A stretch of DNA of 64,000 nucleotides from Bacteroidota bacterium (GCA_017303895.1 JAFLBF010000004.1:84920-148919); one strand, 5' to 3'. Numbered from the stretch's first letter, positions 43,517 through 52,642 are shown. Numbers and translations are program-made. Notes: generated by a model from the sequence alone, not told the origin.

Positions 43517-43528
43517 GTTCTTAAGAAC
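43517..43528. promoter_or_regulatory. Perfect 12-bp palindrome upstream of the SulP gene
   Basis: GTTCTTAAGAAC lies 40 bases before the transporter ATG. Such a twofold-symmetric site could bind a dimeric regulator. It has no T-tract that would make it a terminator. Confidence 0.4.
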
Positions 43529-43567
43529 CGGTGTGTTAAAATTTACGTATTATCTAAACTGATTTTT

Positions 43568-45143
43568 ATGAATAAAGATTTTGGGAAAGGGATCACATTT
43601 AAGTACATAAAAAACGATCTACCTTCCGGATTAGTAGTGTTTCTAGTGGCTTTGCCTTTGTGCTTAGGCATTGCTTTAGCATCAGGCGCACCTCTATTTT
43701 CAGGTATCATTGCCGGAATTGTTGGCGGCACAGTAGTTGCAATTTCCAGTGGCTCGCCTTTAAGTGTTAGCGGACCAGCCGCTGGTCTTACGGTAATTGT
43801 ATTAAACGCGATCAATCAATTAGGCAGCTATGACACTTTTTTACTGGCAGTTGTCTTAGCGGGATTGATACAGATCGCATTGGGCTTTTTGAAAGCAGGT
43901 ATCATCGGTTATTACTTCCCTTCCTTCCAGTGTGATCAAGGGAATGCTAGCTGCTATTGGTATTATTTTAATTTTAAAACAATTGCCGCATGCTGTTGGG
44001 TATGACAAGGACAATGAAGGAGATTTCGACTTTATTCAAGCGGATGGTGAGAATACATTCTCTGAGATCATCAACTCAATCAACCATGTTCATCCCGGAG
44101 CTATCATTATTGCGTCCATTTCTTTATTCATACTGATCATGTGGGAACGACCATTTTTAAAGAAATATTCATTCTTTAAAATTGTTCCTGGTGCCTTATT
44201 AGCAGTTATTTTAGGGATAGTGATCAACGAATGGTTCAAGATGAGCAAACCCGAACTCTACCTATCAGGCGAGAAGCTGGTAAGCTTGCCAGTAGCCAAT
44301 TCAGCAAATGAATTTATAGGTCAGTTCACGCTACCCGATTTCAGCGCATTCGGCAATTACAAAGTATATGTAGTTGCAATTACCATTGCGATTATTGCCA
44401 GTTTAGAATCACTTTTAAGCGTTGAAGCAGCTGACAAACTCGATCCGTATAAACGTAATACCCCAACAAACAGAGAATTAAAAGCACAGGGATTAGGAAA
44501 TTTGGTTTCCGGATTAATTGGAGGATTACCATTAACAGCAGTAATCGTTAGAAGCTCCGCCAATGTTAATTCAGGTGCTAAAACAAAACTATCTTCGATC
44601 ATTCATGGTGTATTACTTTTAGTAAGTGTTATCGGACTAGCAACTGTGTTGAATAAAATTCCATTAGCATGTTTAGCAGCTCTACTATTATTAGTTGGAT
44701 ATAAGCTTGCTAAAGTTTCTTTATTCAAATCAATGTTTAAATTGGGTTGGGACCAATTCTTACCTTTTATAGTTACAGTTATAGCAATACAACTTTCTGA
44801 CCTATTAAAGGGGATTGGCATTGGAATGGCAGTGTCTGTGTTCTTTATACTCAGAAATAATTACAAACGTTCCTACTTTTTTCAAAAAGAAAAACACAGT
44901 GAAGGCGAACTAATTACTATCTCATTAGCTGAGGATGTGACATTCCTCAACAAAGGAAGTATCATGCAAACATTAAGTCATCTGCCTGAGAATTCAAATG
45001 TTGTGATCGATGGAAGTAAATCACACAACATCGACCTGGATGTGTTAGAGATCATATATGATTTCAAAAACACAGCAGAATTAAAAAATATTAAACTAGA
45101 ATTAAAAGCGATCCCTGAATTCAAAGGGTTAGCTGGACATTAA
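43568..45143 (+). pseudogene. SulP-family anion (probably bicarbonate/sulfate) transporter split by a 4-base duplication
   Basis: Two overlapping frames together encode one SulP permease. Frame one (43568 to a stop ending at 44005) starts with [20 protein letters not shown] and is correct through GIIGYYFPS. It then becomes nonsense ([14 protein letters not shown]). The other frame, from about 43929, continues the family sequence with [20 protein letters not shown] and ends in a STAS domain (ITISLAEDVTFLNKG, NSNVVIDGS). A TTCC tandem duplication at 43921-43928 explains the shift: removing one copy restores Y-F-P-S-S-V-I-K and a single 523-residue protein. It may be a sequencing error, a strain-specific mutation or a reversible slip. 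The carbonic anhydrase gene just downstream suggests a bicarbonate or proton-coupled anion substrate. Confidence 0.85.
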
Positions 45144-45153
45144 AAACATTATC

Positions 45154-45807
45154 ATGGAAAAATCATATAACAGATTATTTGAAAATAATAAGAAATGGGT
45201 AAATACGAAACTTACGGAAAGTCCCGACTACTTTAAACAATTATCAAAAGGACAAACACCGGAATATTTATGGATAGGTTGCTCTGATAGTCGTGTTCCC
45301 GCGAATGAGATCACTGGAACAGAGCCTGGAGAAATGTTTGTACATCGTAATATTGCGAACATGGTAGTACATAGTGACATGAACTTATTGAGTGTATTAT
45401 CGTATGCTGTTGAAGTATTAAAAGTAAAACACATCATTGTTTGCGGACATTACGGATGTGGAGGTGTTATGGCAGCAATGGGTAACAAACAATACGGATT
45501 GATCGACAATTGGCTACGGCATATCAAAGATGTATATCGTTTATATCAAGAAGAGTTAGATGCAATAACAGATGAGAAAGCAAGGTCGGATAAATTTGTA
45601 GAGTTCAATGTAATGGAACAAGTGCTTGATCTTTGCAAAACATCGATCATTCAAAATGCATGGTCCAATAATCAGGAACTACAAGTACATGGATGGGTAT
45701 ATGACATTGCAGATGGATATATTAAAGATCTTAATGTTACATTTAAATGCAACAAAGATCTCCCAAAAGTATTTCAATTTAAAAACTTCGCTAAAACATT
45801 AGCTTAA
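45154..45807 (+). CDS. can: Beta-class carbonic anhydrase (copy 1)
   Basis: A 217-residue cytoplasmic zinc enzyme that interconverts CO2 and bicarbonate. The zinc ligands are Cys43 (IGCSDSR), His99 and Cys102 (VCGHYGCGG); Asp45 and Arg47 form the catalytic dyad. [20 protein letters not shown] is typical of the Can/CynT group. The start is 10 bases after the SulP stop, giving a SulP-carbonic anhydrase unit. A second, very similar copy lies at 46609-47241. A weak hairpin (45827-45848) follows. Confidence 0.94.
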   Translation: MEKSYNRLFENNKKWVNTKLTESPDYFKQLSKGQTPEYLWIGCSDSRVPANEITGTEPGEMFVHRNIANMVVHSDMNLLSVLSYAVEVLKVKHIIVCGHYGCGGVMAAMGNKQYGLIDNWLRHIKDVYRLYQEELDAITDEKARSDKFVEFNVMEQVLDLCKTSIIQNAWSNNQELQVHGWVYDIADGYIKDLNVTFKCNKDLPKVFQFKNFAKTLA

Positions 45808-45826
45808 AACCTATCAAACAAAAGGG

Positions 45827-45853
45827 TAGCTCAAATAATATTGAGCTATTCTT
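45827..45853 (+). terminator. Weak hairpin after carbonic anhydrase copy 1
   Basis: TAGCTCAA (45827-45834) pairs with TTGAGCTA (45841-45848), 8 bp, loop ATAATA, followed by TTCTTT. It may only reduce read-through into the DUF2490 gene. Confidence 0.5.
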
Positions 45854-45862
45854 TCCATTTAT

Positions 45863-46561
45863 ATGAAATCAATACTATATATAATAGTACTTGTTTTACC
45901 AACCTTGACAAATGCTCAAAAATCCCATTCGGAATTTGGCAATTGGATCATGGTATTTAATCAAACACGCGTTCACGAAAAATGGAGTATTCATTCAGAA
46001 GCTCAATTCAGAAGCTATTCATTAGATCCAAATACCGAACAGATCCTGTTAAGAGGAGGAGTTAATTTTCATTTAAACAAAAGTGTTGTATGTACAGGAG
46101 GATATGGATGGATAACAAACTATACAGATGATGGGGAAATAATAAAAGATCAGCATACACAGGAGCACAGAACTTGGCAGCAAGCAAGCTTAAAAAACAA
46201 TTACGGACGTATACAGATTGAACACAGATACAGATTAGAACAAAGATGGATCAATAATAACAAATCAACCAATCATAAAGATCGTATCCGATATTTGTTG
46301 CGTGTAACTTTTCCTTTTAACAAAAAAGAAATGGTTAAAAATGCACTTTTTGCAAGCTTTTACAATGAAGTTTTTATTCATTTTCAAAATGAACCATTTG
46401 ACAGGAATCGCTTGTATGGAGCTCTTGGATTTCAATTCACGGATAGAAGCAATATTCAACTAGGCTATTTAGCACAAACGGTTAATAAAACTACTAAGCA
46501 TTATCTACAATTAGCAGTAAACTATAACATCGACTTTAGAAAAGTGGATTCAAAGCAATAA
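45863..46561 (+). CDS. DUF2490 outer-membrane protein
   Basis: A 232-residue exported protein: signal peptide (~1-18, ending LTNAQK) followed by alternating amphipathic beta strands (GNWIMVFNQTRVHEKWSIHS, TGGYGWITNY, IQIEHRYRLEQRWI, LRVTFPFN). The final strand is DUF2490-like (YLQLAVNYNIDF). The pattern is that of a small outer-membrane beta-barrel of the DUF2490 family, whose role is unknown. It sits between two carbonic anhydrase genes in the same direction; a role in anion or bicarbonate permeation would fit the context but is only inference. Confidence 0.8.
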   Translation: MKSILYIIVLVLPTLTNAQKSHSEFGNWIMVFNQTRVHEKWSIHSEAQFRSYSLDPNTEQILLRGGVNFHLNKSVVCTGGYGWITNYTDDGEIIKDQHTQEHRTWQQASLKNNYGRIQIEHRYRLEQRWINNNKSTNHKDRIRYLLRVTFPFNKKEMVKNALFASFYNEVFIHFQNEPFDRNRLYGALGFQFTDRSNIQLGYLAQTVNKTTKHYLQLAVNYNIDFRKVDSKQ

Positions 46562-46592
46562 TTGTAAAATTCAAAAATAAATTCTAAATTTA
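46562..46592 (+). promoter_or_regulatory. Candidate promoter for carbonic anhydrase copy 2
   Basis: TTG (46562-46564), 20 bases, then TAAATTTA (46585-46592), one mismatch from TAnnTTTG. It suggests that the second carbonic anhydrase gene can be expressed independently of the first. Confidence 0.42.
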
Positions 46593-46608
46593 CATAAAGC
46601 ACAACACT

Positions 46609-47241
46609 ATGAAAAACAGTTATAATAGATTGCTCGAAGGGAACAAAAAATGGTCGGAGCAAAAATTAAAAGAAGATCCTGATTACTTTAAAGGCCTGAC
46701 ATTAGGGCAAAGTCCTGAATACCTTTGGATAGGCTGTTCAGATAGTCGCGTTCCTGCCAATGAGATAACCGGAACAAAATCGGGTGAAATATTTGTACAC
46801 CGTAACATTGCAAACATGGTGGTACACACAGACATGAACTTGTTAAGTGTGCTTTATTATGCAGTAGAGGTTCTTCACGTAAAACATATTATCTTATGTG
46901 GTCATTATGGATGTGGTGGTGTAATTGCTGCTATGAGCAACAAAGACAATGGTTTCGTAAATAACTGGTTAAGAAACATAAAAGAAGTATATGAGAAAAA
47001 CAAGGCAGAATTAGAAGCCATTTCCGATATTAAACAAAGAGAAAATCGACTTGTTGAGTTAAATGTTATTGCTCAGGTAAAAAATTTAGGGAAAACTAGG
47101 ATCGTACAACGCGCTTGGAAACGAGGTGAACTTCAAGTTCATGGTTGGGTATATGGATTTAATAATGGATTAATAACTGATCTAAATGTAATGATGGATG
47201 AAATTGATGATCTGGAACCTATTTTCAGATATGATCTATAA
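46609..47241 (+). CDS. Beta-class carbonic anhydrase (copy 2)
   Basis: A 210-residue enzyme with the same ligands at the same positions as copy 1: Cys43 (IGCSDSR), His99 and Cys102 (LCGHYGCGG). Long stretches are identical (for example [13 protein letters not shown] and [12 protein letters not shown]), and divergence is greater in the last 90 residues. The pair is clearly a gene duplication with the DUF2490 gene between. Both keep the full catalytic set, so both should be active; differing regulation is plausible from the separate promoter candidate. A strong terminator follows. Confidence 0.93.
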   Translation: MKNSYNRLLEGNKKWSEQKLKEDPDYFKGLTLGQSPEYLWIGCSDSRVPANEITGTKSGEIFVHRNIANMVVHTDMNLLSVLYYAVEVLHVKHIILCGHYGCGGVIAAMSNKDNGFVNNWLRNIKEVYEKNKAELEAISDIKQRENRLVELNVIAQVKNLGKTRIVQRAWKRGELQVHGWVYGFNNGLITDLNVMMDEIDDLEPIFRYDL

Positions 47242-47243
47242 AT

Positions 47244-47276
47244 AAAAAGAGCCGGCATAACCGGCTCTTTTTATTT
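47244..47276. terminator. Bidirectional Rho-independent terminator
   Basis: AAAAAGAGCCGG (47244-47255) pairs with CCGGCTCTTTTT (47261-47272), 12 bp, loop CATAA. The minus-strand gene stops at 47271, so the last bases of the stem overlap its stop codon. Confidence 0.9.
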
Positions 47277-48602
47277 TCCCACTGAGAATGCCAATTTTCC
47301 TGCATTCAAAGCGTATGCTGTTACTTCCCCTTGTTCATTATAAGAAGGATCAACATTAATATCTTTTCCGGTCAATTTACTCACTCCTTTTGCCACTAAT
47401 TGAGCCAAATCCCAACCCGAAAGTTTTTTATAACGTCCCGTTTTTTTCTGTTGCAATGCCTCATCCTCGTCCAATGCTTTTTGTTTGATCTTAGACACGG
47501 CCATTTCTTTTAAAGAAAGATACTCCGTATTTCCTAAGGCTTGCTTTACTGAAGGAACATATTTTTTCTGTTCAGTAGTAGAAGTGTTAGATGAGTTATT
47601 AGCAAGAGCTAAAGTGTTTTCATTAGAAATAACTTCATTAACAGTTAGCTGCTCCGGGTTTTCTTTGTTTAGATCATTTCCTGAAGCATTTGTTTGAACT
47701 GAAGCCAGCATTTTATTTACCGCCTTATGAGTAGATCTATTCTTTTTTACTTTAGCAACAGATTTTTTTTCTGATGCAGGAACAACCGTTGCTGTCATTG
47801 CCTGCTCAGTCGCAGGATGAAGTTTTGCATTTTCTGCTGCAGGATTTGCCTCCTTCAACAGAATAGTGTCAATTGTTGAAGCATAATTTTCAATAGAAGC
47901 CGGCTTATTCAAAAAAGTAAACAAACCTACAAGAAGCGCTACCGATGCTGCAGTTGCAACATAATAATAAAAAGGAATCGCTTTTCTTTCGTAGCGTTTT
48001 AATTCCGCTTTATCGGGATAAACAATGGCAGGATCTGCTACTAATTTAGCTTTTGAAAAAAGAGCATACTCCCGATTTAACGTAGCATCTGCCTTCAACT
48101 GTTTCTCCAACATTTTTAGTTCATCTGCACTCAACAATCCTTCCAATGAGGAGATCAGAAGTGTATCAGAAGCCGACTCTTGTTGGTAAGGCAATAAAGA
48201 CGGGATCATTTTAAGATCCGATTTTTTATCAAAAACGATCGAGTGATCAGGACTTACTTTTGCACGTTTATATAATTCAAGATCTTTTTGAGATTGGGGA
48301 TGTTGCTTGATATATTGTTCTAAAATATCATTCTCAATAGGAAGTAATTCTCCTTCTACTTTTTTTACTAAAAATTCATCAATGTTCTCTGCGGTCACTT
48401 CCTTTTTTAGCTCCGATTTATCTTTAAACTGAATACTCATTTCATCGTCTGTTAAAGAAAAATTCTCAAACGACTCAAACTCTTCTTTTAACTCCGGATG
48501 CTGTTCTAAAAACAATAACAATTCAGCCACTTCTTGTGGTGCAAGATTTCCTTCATGATAATCAAGGAAAAAGGCTTCGTAGTTATGCTTGTTAATATTC
48601 AT
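47271..48602 (-). CDS. Anti-sigma-factor-like membrane protein with three repeated cytoplasmic modules
   Basis: A 443-residue protein when started at the ATG at 48602, four bases after the sigma-factor stop; an in-frame start at 48629 would overlap that gene. The N-terminal part consists of three copies of a ~60-residue module (residues ~7-67, 73-131, 145-203). Each has an EGxLxxxE...L..E segment and a closing D-K-[SA]-[ED]-LK (DKSELKK, KKSDLKM, DKAELKR). One membrane helix follows (~211-231), then a long Ala/Asn/Lys-rich extracytoplasmic region and a small C-terminal domain with KGVSKLTGKDINVDP. No Cys/His zinc motif is visible. Its place behind an ECF sigma gene suggests it restrains that sigma factor, but this is inference. 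Confidence 0.65.
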   Translation of the reverse strand: MNINKHNYEAFFLDYHEGNLAPQEVAELLLFLEQHPELKEEFESFENFSLTDDEMSIQFKDKSELKKEVTAENIDEFLVKKVEGELLPIENDILEQYIKQHPQSQKDLELYKRAKVSPDHSIVFDKKSDLKMIPSLLPYQQESASDTLLISSLEGLLSADELKMLEKQLKADATLNREYALFSKAKLVADPAIVYPDKAELKRYERKAIPFYYYVATAASVALLVGLFTFLNKPASIENYASTIDTILLKEANPAAENAKLHPATEQAMTATVVPASEKKSVAKVKKNRSTHKAVNKMLASVQTNASGNDLNKENPEQLTVNEVISNENTLALANNSSNTSTTEQKKYVPSVKQALGNTEYLSLKEMAVSKIKQKALDEDEALQQKKTGRYKKLSGWDLAQLVAKGVSKLTGKDINVDPSYNEQGEVTAYALNAGKLAFSVGK

Positions 48603-48606
48603 TTTC

Positions 48607-49092
48607 TTAAATAACGTTTTCCATAGCACCTATGTAATTCTTTAAAAAGGTGCGGGCTCTGAAAATATATACCTTCACTTGCGACTCATTTAAGCCAGTC
48701 ACTTCCCCTATTTCCGCATAATTGTACCCTTCATAATCGCGAAGCATGATCACTGAACGTTGTATTTCCGGCAGTTTCCCTAATGCTTCATTCAATATTT
48801 CTTTCAGATCGCTGTACTGACGGCTATGACTCAAACTATGCATATTGGCTTCCGACATGTCACCTTGCTTTTTATCTCTTCTGATCCGGTCGATCATCGT
48901 GCGATAAGCAGTGGTAAACATATATGATTTAGCATTAGTGCTTTCTACTTCGGAAACCTTAATCCACAGTTTTTCATAGGTATCCTGCACAATATCGCGC
49001 GCTTTCTCCTCATCCTTTACATTTTTAAGGATGAATCGATATAAATTATCTGCATATAAGTCAACACACTTGTTGAATTCTTCTGCGGTCAT
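48607..49092 (-). CDS. ECF-type RNA polymerase sigma factor
   Basis: A 161-residue sigma-70 family protein with regions 2 and 4 only. Region 2: LYADNLYRFILKNVKDEEKARDIVQDTYEKLW (here quoted in parts: EEKARDIVQDTYEKLW and AKSYMFTTAYRTMIDRIRR). Region 4: LPEIQRSVIMLRDYEGYNYAEI followed by GLNESQVKVYIFRARTFLK, the helix-turn-helix that reads the -35 region. The length and the lack of region 3 are as expected for group 4. It is the first gene of a two-gene unit with the anti-sigma-like gene. The signal and target promoters cannot be read here. Confidence 0.9.
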   Translation of the reverse strand: MTAEEFNKCVDLYADNLYRFILKNVKDEEKARDIVQDTYEKLWIKVSEVESTNAKSYMFTTAYRTMIDRIRRDKKQGDMSEANMHSLSHSRQYSDLKEILNEALGKLPEIQRSVIMLRDYEGYNYAEIGEVTGLNESQVKVYIFRARTFLKNYIGAMENVI

Positions 49093-49183
49093 TTTTAGCG
49101 TTTTTTAGTGCAAGTTTATGAATAGGACGCAAGGACCTTATAAAAGTTACAGCCCTGATTACTTTTTTTTAATAAAATCGTAA

Positions 49184-52021
49184 CTAGTGAGCTTCCAGCC
49201 AGTTATGCCCCGTACCCAAACCTATTTCCATAGGAACTTTCATGGTTGGCATGGCAGTTTTCATCCGATGTGAGACAATATGTTTTACCATGTCCATTTC
49301 TTCGTTCCAAACATCAAAAACCAATTCATCATGCACTTGCAGGATCATTTTCGATCTCAGCTTTTGAACTTTGAAATCATGATGAATATTGATCATCGCA
49401 ATTTTGATCATATCGGCTGCGCTGCCCTGAATAGGAGCGTTAATAGCATTTCTTTCTGCAAAACCACGTACCGTATGGTTACTGGAGTTAATATCTCTTA
49501 AGTATCGTCTGCGTCCCATGATGGTCTCTACGTATCCTTTTTCACGAGCCAATTCAATACTTTCATCCATATACGCCTTTATGCGGGGATATTTCTGAAA
49601 ATAGTTATCGATGATGGCTGCCGCTTCTTTCCGGGGAATATTCAAACGTTCGGATAGTCCAAATGCTGAAATACCGTAAATGATACCAAAGTTGACCATT
49701 TTAGCATTTCTTCGCATTTCGGATGTAACATCTTCTAAATACACATTGTACACCTTAGCTGCAGTAGCCGCGTGAATATCCAATCCTTGCTGAAAAGCTT
49801 CCACCATACCTTCATCTCCACTCAACTCGGCAATGATCCTTAACTCAATCTGAGAGTAATCGGCCGACATGAGCGTATAATTTTCTCCTCTTGGAATAAA
49901 CGCTTTTCTGATCTCGCGCCCACGCTCAGTCCGGATAGGAATATTTTGAAGGTTCGGATTATCCGAGCTTAATCTTCCTGTTACGGCAACCACTTGATTA
50001 AAGGACGTATGAATACGGTGTGTCATAGGGTTTACCAATTCAGGTAAGGTATCTACGTACGTATTCTTTAGTTTCACCAACTCACGATAATCCAATATTT
50101 TACCAACGATCTCATGTTTCCCAACCAATTTTACAAGTACATCCTCCCCTGTTGCATACTGACCTGTTTTTGTTTTTTTAGGCTTTTCTGCGATCTGAAG
50201 TACCTCAAACAAAATATCCCCGACTTGTTTAGGAGAAGATACATTAAAGGAAGTCCCTGCTAATTTTTGTATCTCTGCTTCCACATGTTGAATATCATGT
50301 TCAAGCTTTTGAGAAAGTTCTTTTAAAGCCAACTTGTCCAATGTAACACCTTCCGATTCCATATCAGCCAAAACAGGAATCAATGGAATTTCAATTTCTT
50401 CAAATAGTTTTTTTGTATGCGTTTCGGTTAACATGGGTTCAAAAACATCCTTCAACTGTAAGGTTATATCGGCATCTTCTGCAGCATATTCCTTGATCAA
50501 CTCTTGATCCACTGAACGCATACTCAACTGGTCTTTCCCTTTTTTCCCGATCAAAGTTTCAATAGAAACTGGTGAATAGCTCAAATAGGTTTCAGCCAGA
50601 ACATTCATGTTATGGCGCATATCGGGCTGGATAAGGAAATGAGCGATCATGGTATCAAACATCTTTCCTTTTATTTCTACTCCATAATTCTTCAATACCA
50701 ATAGATCATATTTAATGTTCTGTCCTACTTTTGTGATGAGTTCATTTTCAAAAAACGGTTTAAACTCATTCACGATTTCTTGAGCCATCGCTTTTTCTTC
50801 AGGTATAGGAATATAAAAAGCCTCTTTTGCTTTGAAAGCAAATGACATTCCAACTAACTCCGCTACATGTGCATCTAAGCCGGTTGTTTCGGTATCAAAA
50901 CAAACAACCGATTGCTTGCTTAAATTACTGATCAATTCGGCTCTTTTTTCTTTTGTATCGATCAAATGGTAGTGATGCGGAATATCTTTGATCGTGCTAA
51001 ATGCCTTTATTTCTTCTTCGAAAGGAATTTCCGTTACCCCTGCATCCTGTTCATTAGAAGCAAATAGATCCGTTTGATTAGGGTCTGATTTTTTTGCCGA
51101 TTTGGCTTTTTCTGTCTCCGGTTCAGCAACTGTAATATCTTCTCCTAATATTTGTTGCGCTAATCGTCTAAACTCCAATTCAGTGAATAATTCTTTCAGC
51201 GCTTCTTTATTGGGCTCTTCCATCATCAGCGCTTTTTCGTCAAATTCGATCGGCACATCGCAAATGATAGTAGCAAGGCGCTTCGATTGAATAGCCATAT
51301 CCTTATTCAATTCCACTTTTTCTTTCAATTTCCCTTTCAGCTTATCTGTATTTTGAAGTAAATTCTCGATAGAACCAAAATCCTTGATCAGCTGAATAGC
51401 TGTCTTTTCGCCCACTCCGGGAATCCCTGGAATGTTATCCACCTTATCCCCCATCAAACCTAAAATATCGATCAATTGATCAACATCTTGAATTTCCCAC
51501 TTCTTACACACCTCAGCAGGACCTAACACCTCTGCTCCATTCCCCAATCGTGCAGGCTTATAAATATAAATATGATCCGAAACAAGTTGACCATAATCCT
51601 TATCGGGAGTCATCATGTATGTTATATAGCCATGTTGTTCTGCTTTTTTAGCAAGTGTTCCGATCACATCATCCGCCTCATATCCATTTGAATACAGCAC
51701 AGGAATATGAAATCCTTCGATCAACCGTTTTATGTAAGGAATAGCAGTACGCAGATCTTCAGGCATCTCTTCACGGTTTGCCTTGTAATCGGCAAATTCA
51801 ACATGACGTACAGTAGGCTCAGACGTATCAAACACCACGGCTATGTGTGTTGGTTTTTCCTTTTTCAGAACTTCCAGTAAGGTATTGGTAAAACCTAAAA
51901 TAGCGGATGTATTTAAGCCTTTTGAATTAACACGGTGATTATTACTAAAAGCAAAGTAAGCACGATAGATCAATGCAAATGCATCGAGTAAAAAAAGTTT
52001 TTTAGGATTTTCAGCGGTCAT
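49184..52021 (-). CDS. polA: DNA polymerase I
   Basis: A 945-residue repair and gap-filling polymerase. The N-terminal 5'-nuclease (~1-290) has LFLLDAFALIYRAYFAF, DKDYGQLV and the helix-hairpin-helix GIPGVGEKTAIQL. The 3'-5' exonuclease (~350-540) keeps its acidic residues in VCFDTETTGLD, VGQNIKYDLLVL and YAAEDADITLQL, so proofreading should be active. The polymerase domain has motif A MSADYSQIELRIIAE, motif B RRNAKMVNFGIIYG and motif C LQVHDELVFDV. All three activities appear intact. The gene is transcribed alone; the next minus-strand gene downstream is the anti-sigma/sigma pair. Confidence 0.97.
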   Translation of the reverse strand: MTAENPKKLFLLDAFALIYRAYFAFSNNHRVNSKGLNTSAILGFTNTLLEVLKKEKPTHIAVVFDTSEPTVRHVEFADYKANREEMPEDLRTAIPYIKRLIEGFHIPVLYSNGYEADDVIGTLAKKAEQHGYITYMMTPDKDYGQLVSDHIYIYKPARLGNGAEVLGPAEVCKKWEIQDVDQLIDILGLMGDKVDNIPGIPGVGEKTAIQLIKDFGSIENLLQNTDKLKGKLKEKVELNKDMAIQSKRLATIICDVPIEFDEKALMMEEPNKEALKELFTELEFRRLAQQILGEDITVAEPETEKAKSAKKSDPNQTDLFASNEQDAGVTEIPFEEEIKAFSTIKDIPHHYHLIDTKEKRAELISNLSKQSVVCFDTETTGLDAHVAELVGMSFAFKAKEAFYIPIPEEKAMAQEIVNEFKPFFENELITKVGQNIKYDLLVLKNYGVEIKGKMFDTMIAHFLIQPDMRHNMNVLAETYLSYSPVSIETLIGKKGKDQLSMRSVDQELIKEYAAEDADITLQLKDVFEPMLTETHTKKLFEEIEIPLIPVLADMESEGVTLDKLALKELSQKLEHDIQHVEAEIQKLAGTSFNVSSPKQVGDILFEVLQIAEKPKKTKTGQYATGEDVLVKLVGKHEIVGKILDYRELVKLKNTYVDTLPELVNPMTHRIHTSFNQVVAVTGRLSSDNPNLQNIPIRTERGREIRKAFIPRGENYTLMSADYSQIELRIIAELSGDEGMVEAFQQGLDIHAATAAKVYNVYLEDVTSEMRRNAKMVNFGIIYGISAFGLSERLNIPRKEAAAIIDNYFQKYPRIKAYMDESIELAREKGYVETIMGRRRYLRDINSSNHTVRGFAERNAINAPIQGSAADMIKIAMINIHHDFKVQKLRSKMILQVHDELVFDVWNEEMDMVKHIVSHRMKTAMPTMKVPMEIGLGTGHNWLEAH

Positions 52022-52100
52022 TTTTTCAACTATTTGATTCTATAAAAATAGCCGAAATATTAATGCTAAAATGAAAGGATTATCAACAAATTTATTCTAC

Positions 52101-52598
52101 CTATCTTCTAATGGCATAGACCAATTCATCGAGGAGAAACCCGTTTTTCAATAATGTTTTTTCAAATCGTGCTTCCAATTTAAACCCAGATTTCTCGAGC
52201 ACTTTCTGTGAAGCAATATTGGTTCCGAAGGGGCGGGCGAATATACGATCGATATCAAAATTTTTAAACCCATATTCCACCATCAGTGGAATGGCAGCAG
52301 AAACAATTCCTTTGCCCCAATGCTGTTCTGCTAACCAATATCCTAACTCTGCATTTTTGCGTTGAATATCATCTTGCGGATGAATACCAATTCCGCCAAC
52401 CACTTCATCGTCAATTGTAATTGCCAAAACATTCGAAGGAGAATGTTTCATTGCGTTCTGAATGAAATGCAGAGCATGTTCCTGTGTATATGGATGTGGA
52501 AATTTATCGGTTAAGTTGGCCGCTATCTTGGGATTATTAGCATGCTTAACCAAGGGATTCGTATCTGCTATGCGAAACGGTCTTAATTGAAAAATCAT
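52101..52598 (-). CDS. GNAT-family N-acetyltransferase (RimJ/RimL-like)
   Basis: A 165-residue acetyl-CoA-dependent acetyltransferase. The RimJ/RimL-like pattern is visible: LRPFRIADTNPLVKHANNP at the start, GGIGIHPQ, ELGYWLAEQHWGKGIVSAA (the acetyl-CoA-binding Q/RxxG/A loop in the form QHWGKG), NIASQKVLEKSGFKLEA at the end. The substrate may be a protein N-terminus, an antibiotic or a small metabolite and cannot be inferred. It is downstream of the two DUF4412 genes on the same strand, after their terminator. Confidence 0.87.
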   Translation of the reverse strand: MIFQLRPFRIADTNPLVKHANNPKIAANLTDKFPHPYTQEHALHFIQNAMKHSPSNVLAITIDDEVVGGIGIHPQDDIQRKNAELGYWLAEQHWGKGIVSAAIPLMVEYGFKNFDIDRIFARPFGTNIASQKVLEKSGFKLEARFEKTLLKNGFLLDELVYAIRR

Positions 52599-52606
52599 AT
52601 TTGCAT

Positions 52607-52634
52607 AAAAAAAGCCTTACAAATCGTAAGGCTT
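52607..52634 (-). terminator. Terminator after the DUF4412 pair
   Basis: AAGCCTTAC (52612-52620) pairs with GTAAGGCTT (52626-52634). On the minus strand the stem is followed by T-rich sequence (plus A-run 52607-52613). It lies immediately past the stop at 52643 and nine bases before the acetyltransferase gene starts at 52598. Confidence 0.82.
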
Positions 52635-52642
52635 GAATGAAT

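Noticed and set aside
43900-43940. Programmed ribosomal frameshift in the SulP gene
   Set aside because: There is no slippery heptamer or strong downstream stem; the shift corresponds to an exact TTCC duplication, so mutation, slippage or assembly error is simpler.
47271-48629. Anti-sigma-like gene starting at 48629
   Set aside because: That start would overlap the sigma gene by 23 bases and adds a poor N-terminus; the ATG at 48602 gives four-base spacing.
48607-49092. Promoter just upstream of the ECF sigma gene (TAAACTTG at 49111-49118)
   Set aside because: It has one mismatch in the critical TTTG and no -33 element at a proper distance.
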